Position numbers and translations under genes: made by a program. Source: Leptofilum sp050292445 (GTDB lineage: Bacteria; Chloroflexota; Anaerolineae; Promineifilales; Promineifilaceae). Taken from it: 7,371 bases of DNA. The stretch's first letter is position 1; each line of letters begins with the position of its first letter. The stretch is taken from the NCBI GenBank assembly GCA_050292445.1, contig JBNKLQ010000295.1, forward strand, positions 1 to 7,371, in the 5' to 3' direction. This document shows positions 6,377-7,371 of this stretch, piece after piece. The notes beneath the pieces were generated by a model. It saw nothing but the letters and a program-made list of their open reading frames with translations, was not told the origin of the DNA and did not search any database.

Positions 6377-6411
6377 AGAAAAGACCCGCCCATAAAATTA
6401 GGACGGGCCTT
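6372..6411 (-). terminator. Intrinsic terminator, minus strand
   Basis: Arms 6381-6391 and 6401-6411 pair over 11 positions with a 9-nt A/T-rich loop. Read as minus-strand RNA, the two non-Watson-Crick positions (6384/6408 and 6389/6403) are G-U pairs; on the plus strand they would be A-C mismatches. The minus-strand continuation is TTTTCTTTATT, a good U tract. It therefore most likely ends transcripts of the minus-strand gene at 6582-7124, about 170 nt past its stop. On the plus strand it may still weakly stop M19-gene transcripts. Confidence 0.6.
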
Positions 6412-6428
6412 CTATCAGGAGAATCAAA

Positions 6429-6459
6429 TGGGCGAGGAAACCCCACGAAACCCCGCCCA
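6429..6459 (-). other. GC-rich stem-loop in the convergent intergenic region
   Basis: TGGGCGAGG at 6429-6437 pairs with CCCCGCCCA at 6451-6459 around a 13-nt loop. The single mismatch on the plus strand (6435/6453) is a G-U pair on the minus strand, so the stem is complete only in minus-strand RNA. That places it in the 3' untranslated part of the transcript from the 6582-7124 gene, upstream of the terminator. No U tract follows it directly. Confidence 0.4.
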
Positions 6460-6563
6460 ATCTCCCAATATCGATTGCCAGAATAATTTAATAATTCGGG
6501 CGCAAGGTATTGAGAGGAGGAAGTGATTAGAAGTATATCACGGAGTCCTTTTGGTGTCAATAA

Positions 6564-6583
6564 AGTGACATTATAGTGTCACT
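6564..6583. repeat. 7-bp inverted repeat at the end of the 180-residue gene
   Basis: AGTGACA at 6564-6570 and TGTCACT at 6577-6583 are perfect arms around TTATAG and overlap the stop codon of the minus-strand gene (6582-6584). A further TGTCA lies at 6555-6559. It could be a protein-binding dyad or a small 3' hairpin. The minus-strand continuation TTTATTG is only weakly T-rich. Confidence 0.3.
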
Positions 6584-7124
6584 AGCTCGGCTGCCAATAC
6601 CCTAATTTGTTCAAAGTTGCGTGGAGTGGCTCGGGATCTGCCATACGCATTGCCCCAAACCACCAGGTTCCTTCACTGCCTCTAAAGAAATAATCATGCC
6701 CGGCATGACGCCCTTCAATGGGAACTAACATCTGCGTTGGGTGCCCCACGCGAAAGCTGGCGCGGTAAATCACTGGATTGTTGTAATATAGCTCCAGCAA
6801 AATGCCATCATCTTCATAATAAGTGAGCGTATCTTCACCAAAACCCAGGTTGATAAGATTTGTGTTACTAAATCTGTGGAGTGATTCGTGAATGGCCGTT
6901 GCCAACTCATCAAAATCCTCGTGACCTGGTTGAATCACAATCTGCTCACCATGATCCCAAATCACAATGCGATCAGGGGTCGCATCAACATTTCTTGAGG
7001 CAAACCACAATATATCTTGGGCATTAAGCGCATTAATCGCGTAGATAATGACCACAATAGCCAATGCAAAAAAGATAAACGGCTCTATGATACGAATTTG
7101 TCTGGGATGCTTTAATTCAGTCAT
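6582..7124 (-). CDS. Single-pass membrane protein of unknown function
   Basis: A 180-residue protein that I do not assign to a family. A short basic N-terminus (KHPRQIR) precedes one hydrophobic helix at about 14-34 (EPFIFFALAIVVIIYAINAL), with no lipobox or clear cleavage site. The remaining 145 residues are probably on the outer face. That part looks alpha/beta: IVIWDHGEQIVIQPG (53-67), a helix at about 70-88 (EDFDELATAIHESLHRFSN), then YYEDDGILLELYYNNPVIYR (102-121) and WWFGAMRM (154-161). The pattern of a strand, then a helix with a central Ile, then strands resembles small envelope domains that report local values, but this is only impression. I chose the ATG at 7124. An in-frame TTG at 7130 would add two residues. 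No strong Shine-Dalgarno sequence decides between them. Its transcript probably ends at the 6372-6411 terminator. It is convergent with the M19 gene. Confidence 0.75.
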   Translation of the reverse strand: MTELKHPRQIRIIEPFIFFALAIVVIIYAINALNAQDILWFASRNVDATPDRIVIWDHGEQIVIQPGHEDFDELATAIHESLHRFSNTNLINLGFGEDTLTYYEDDGILLELYYNNPVIYRASFRVGHPTQMLVPIEGRHAGHDYFFRGSEGTWWFGAMRMADPEPLHATLNKLGYWQPS

Positions 7125-7161
7125 ATTCAATTTTCAACTTTTGGCCTAATTTGCAAAGAGA

Positions 7162-7203
7162 AAGCATGGCATATTAACTATCTTCAGCTAACGCACCATG
7201 CTT
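7162..7203 (-). terminator. Possible terminator after the ABC permease gene
   Basis: AAGCATGG (7162-7169) and CCATGCTT (7196-7203) are perfect arms. Two more pairs form as G-U only on the minus strand (7170/7195, 7171/7194), giving 10 pairs around a 22-nt loop. The minus-strand continuation is TCTCTTTGC, a modest U-rich tract. It would end the transporter transcript that enters from the right, ahead of the 180-residue gene. The long loop makes it only moderately convincing. Confidence 0.35.
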
Positions 7204-7260
7204 ATTTCCTTGACCGGAATAAATGGCCAAGTAAACCCTTACTTAAACAAAATATTTGCT

Positions 7261-7371
7261 TTAGAGTTTAAGTCTGGGGTCAAGGGCATCACGCAAGCCA
7301 TCTCCCAGATAATTAACCGCCAACACCGTGACAAAAATCAACAACCCTGGATACAACGCCTTCCACGGTGC
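7261..7371 (-). CDS. ABC transporter permease C-terminus (DppC/OppC type), partial
   Basis: An open minus-strand frame runs from the window edge to a TAA at 7261-7263 and gives the last 36 residues of a protein whose start lies outside. It reads APWKALYPGLLIFVTVLAVN followed by YLGDGLRDALDPRLKL. The hydrophobic last helix and the closing N-(Y/L)-LGDGLRDALDPRL signature are characteristic of the DppC/OppC/NikC-type inner-membrane permease of peptide and nickel ABC importers. Genes of that importer should continue to the right of the window. The substrate cannot be inferred from this fragment. The coding end overlaps an 8-bp inverted repeat (ACTTAAAC at 7241-7248, GTTTAAGT at 7266-7273). Confidence 0.92.
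   Translation of the reverse strand, partial: APWKALYPGLLIFVTVLAVNYLGDGLRDALDPRLKL

Larger units (their letters stand above)
6364..6486. repeat. 13-bp direct repeat flanking 97 bp after the M19 gene
   Basis: ATTGCCAGAATAA occurs at 6364-6376, where it contains the M19 stop codon, and again at 6474-6486. The 97 bp between the copies contain two stem-loops. It could be a small duplication of the gene end, or a target duplication around a miniature inserted element. Neither can be decided from one copy. Confidence 0.5.

Noticed and set aside
6126..6560. Minus-strand open frame (144 codons) with a TATAAT-like box upstream (complement of 6570-6575)
   Set aside because: It overlaps the conserved M19 C-terminus in antisense and runs through the stem-loops. 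Its product is low-complexity Pro-rich without a domain. The TATAAT lacks a -35 and lies in the inverted repeat at the end of the neighbouring gene.
6876..6890. HESLH (HExxH-like) motif at residues 79-83 of the 180-residue protein, possible zinc protease
   Set aside because: There is no third ligand motif or surrounding protease signature, and it sits in an amphipathic helix where His/Glu spacing can arise by chance.
7209..7231. CTTGACC/GGCCAAG imperfect hairpin as a terminator
   Set aside because: The stem is only seven pairs, one of them G-U on the minus strand, and no T tract follows. The 7162-7203 hairpin is the better candidate.

Overview
The window reads as an ordinary chromosomal segment of an uncultured-type Chloroflexota bacterium, probably class Anaerolineae. 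That placement is inference. It rests on the envelope protein built from an N-terminal anchor, a Thr/Pro/Ala-Val-rich linker (TPVPQATAVP style), LysM and a lamin-tail domain, and on gene-neighbour style; no rRNA or other marker gene is present. Coding density is high. There is no insertion sequence, CRISPR array, tRNA, rRNA or phage gene.

Layout. (1) 53-3122, minus strand: a glycogen/alpha-glucan pair, glgA (glycogen synthase) followed downstream by malQ (4-alpha-glucanotransferase). All catalytic residues are intact. A 94-bp gap with short repeats separates them, and a perfect 13-bp stem-loop lies beyond malQ. (2) 3123-3359: a divergent intergenic region with two abutting inverted repeats. 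The larger one pairs fully only as plus-strand RNA and is followed by a T run. (3) 3360-4348, plus strand: a membrane-anchored LysM + lamin-tail protein, then a 74-residue two-repeat protein 2 nt behind it. (4) 4349-4445: a pair of inverted 15-bp palindromes. (5) 4446-6376, plus strand: nfo (endonuclease IV, all nine metal ligands present), then an M19 dipeptidase-family protein 2 nt behind it whose metal-site acidic residues are replaced. (6) 6377-6581: a convergent intergenic region with stem-loops that pair best as minus-strand RNA, including a good intrinsic terminator. (7) 6582-7124, minus strand: a single-pass membrane protein of unknown function. (8) 7261-7371, minus strand: the last 36 codons of a DppC/OppC-type ABC transporter permease that enters from beyond the window edge.

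The genes do not form one pathway. GlgA extends alpha-1,4-glucan from a nucleotide-sugar donor, and MalQ disproportionates maltodextrins, so the pair serves glycogen storage and turnover. The nfo/M19 pair is co-directional and tightly spaced, but no functional link is apparent.

I found no clear new multi-gene system. The points most worth checking are: an over-represented palindrome ACGGCCGT (12 exact copies, all inside genes, in three reading frames); the M19 protein that looks like a pseudoenzyme; a possible short plus-strand RNA opposite the glgA leader; and the paired palindromic repeat before nfo.
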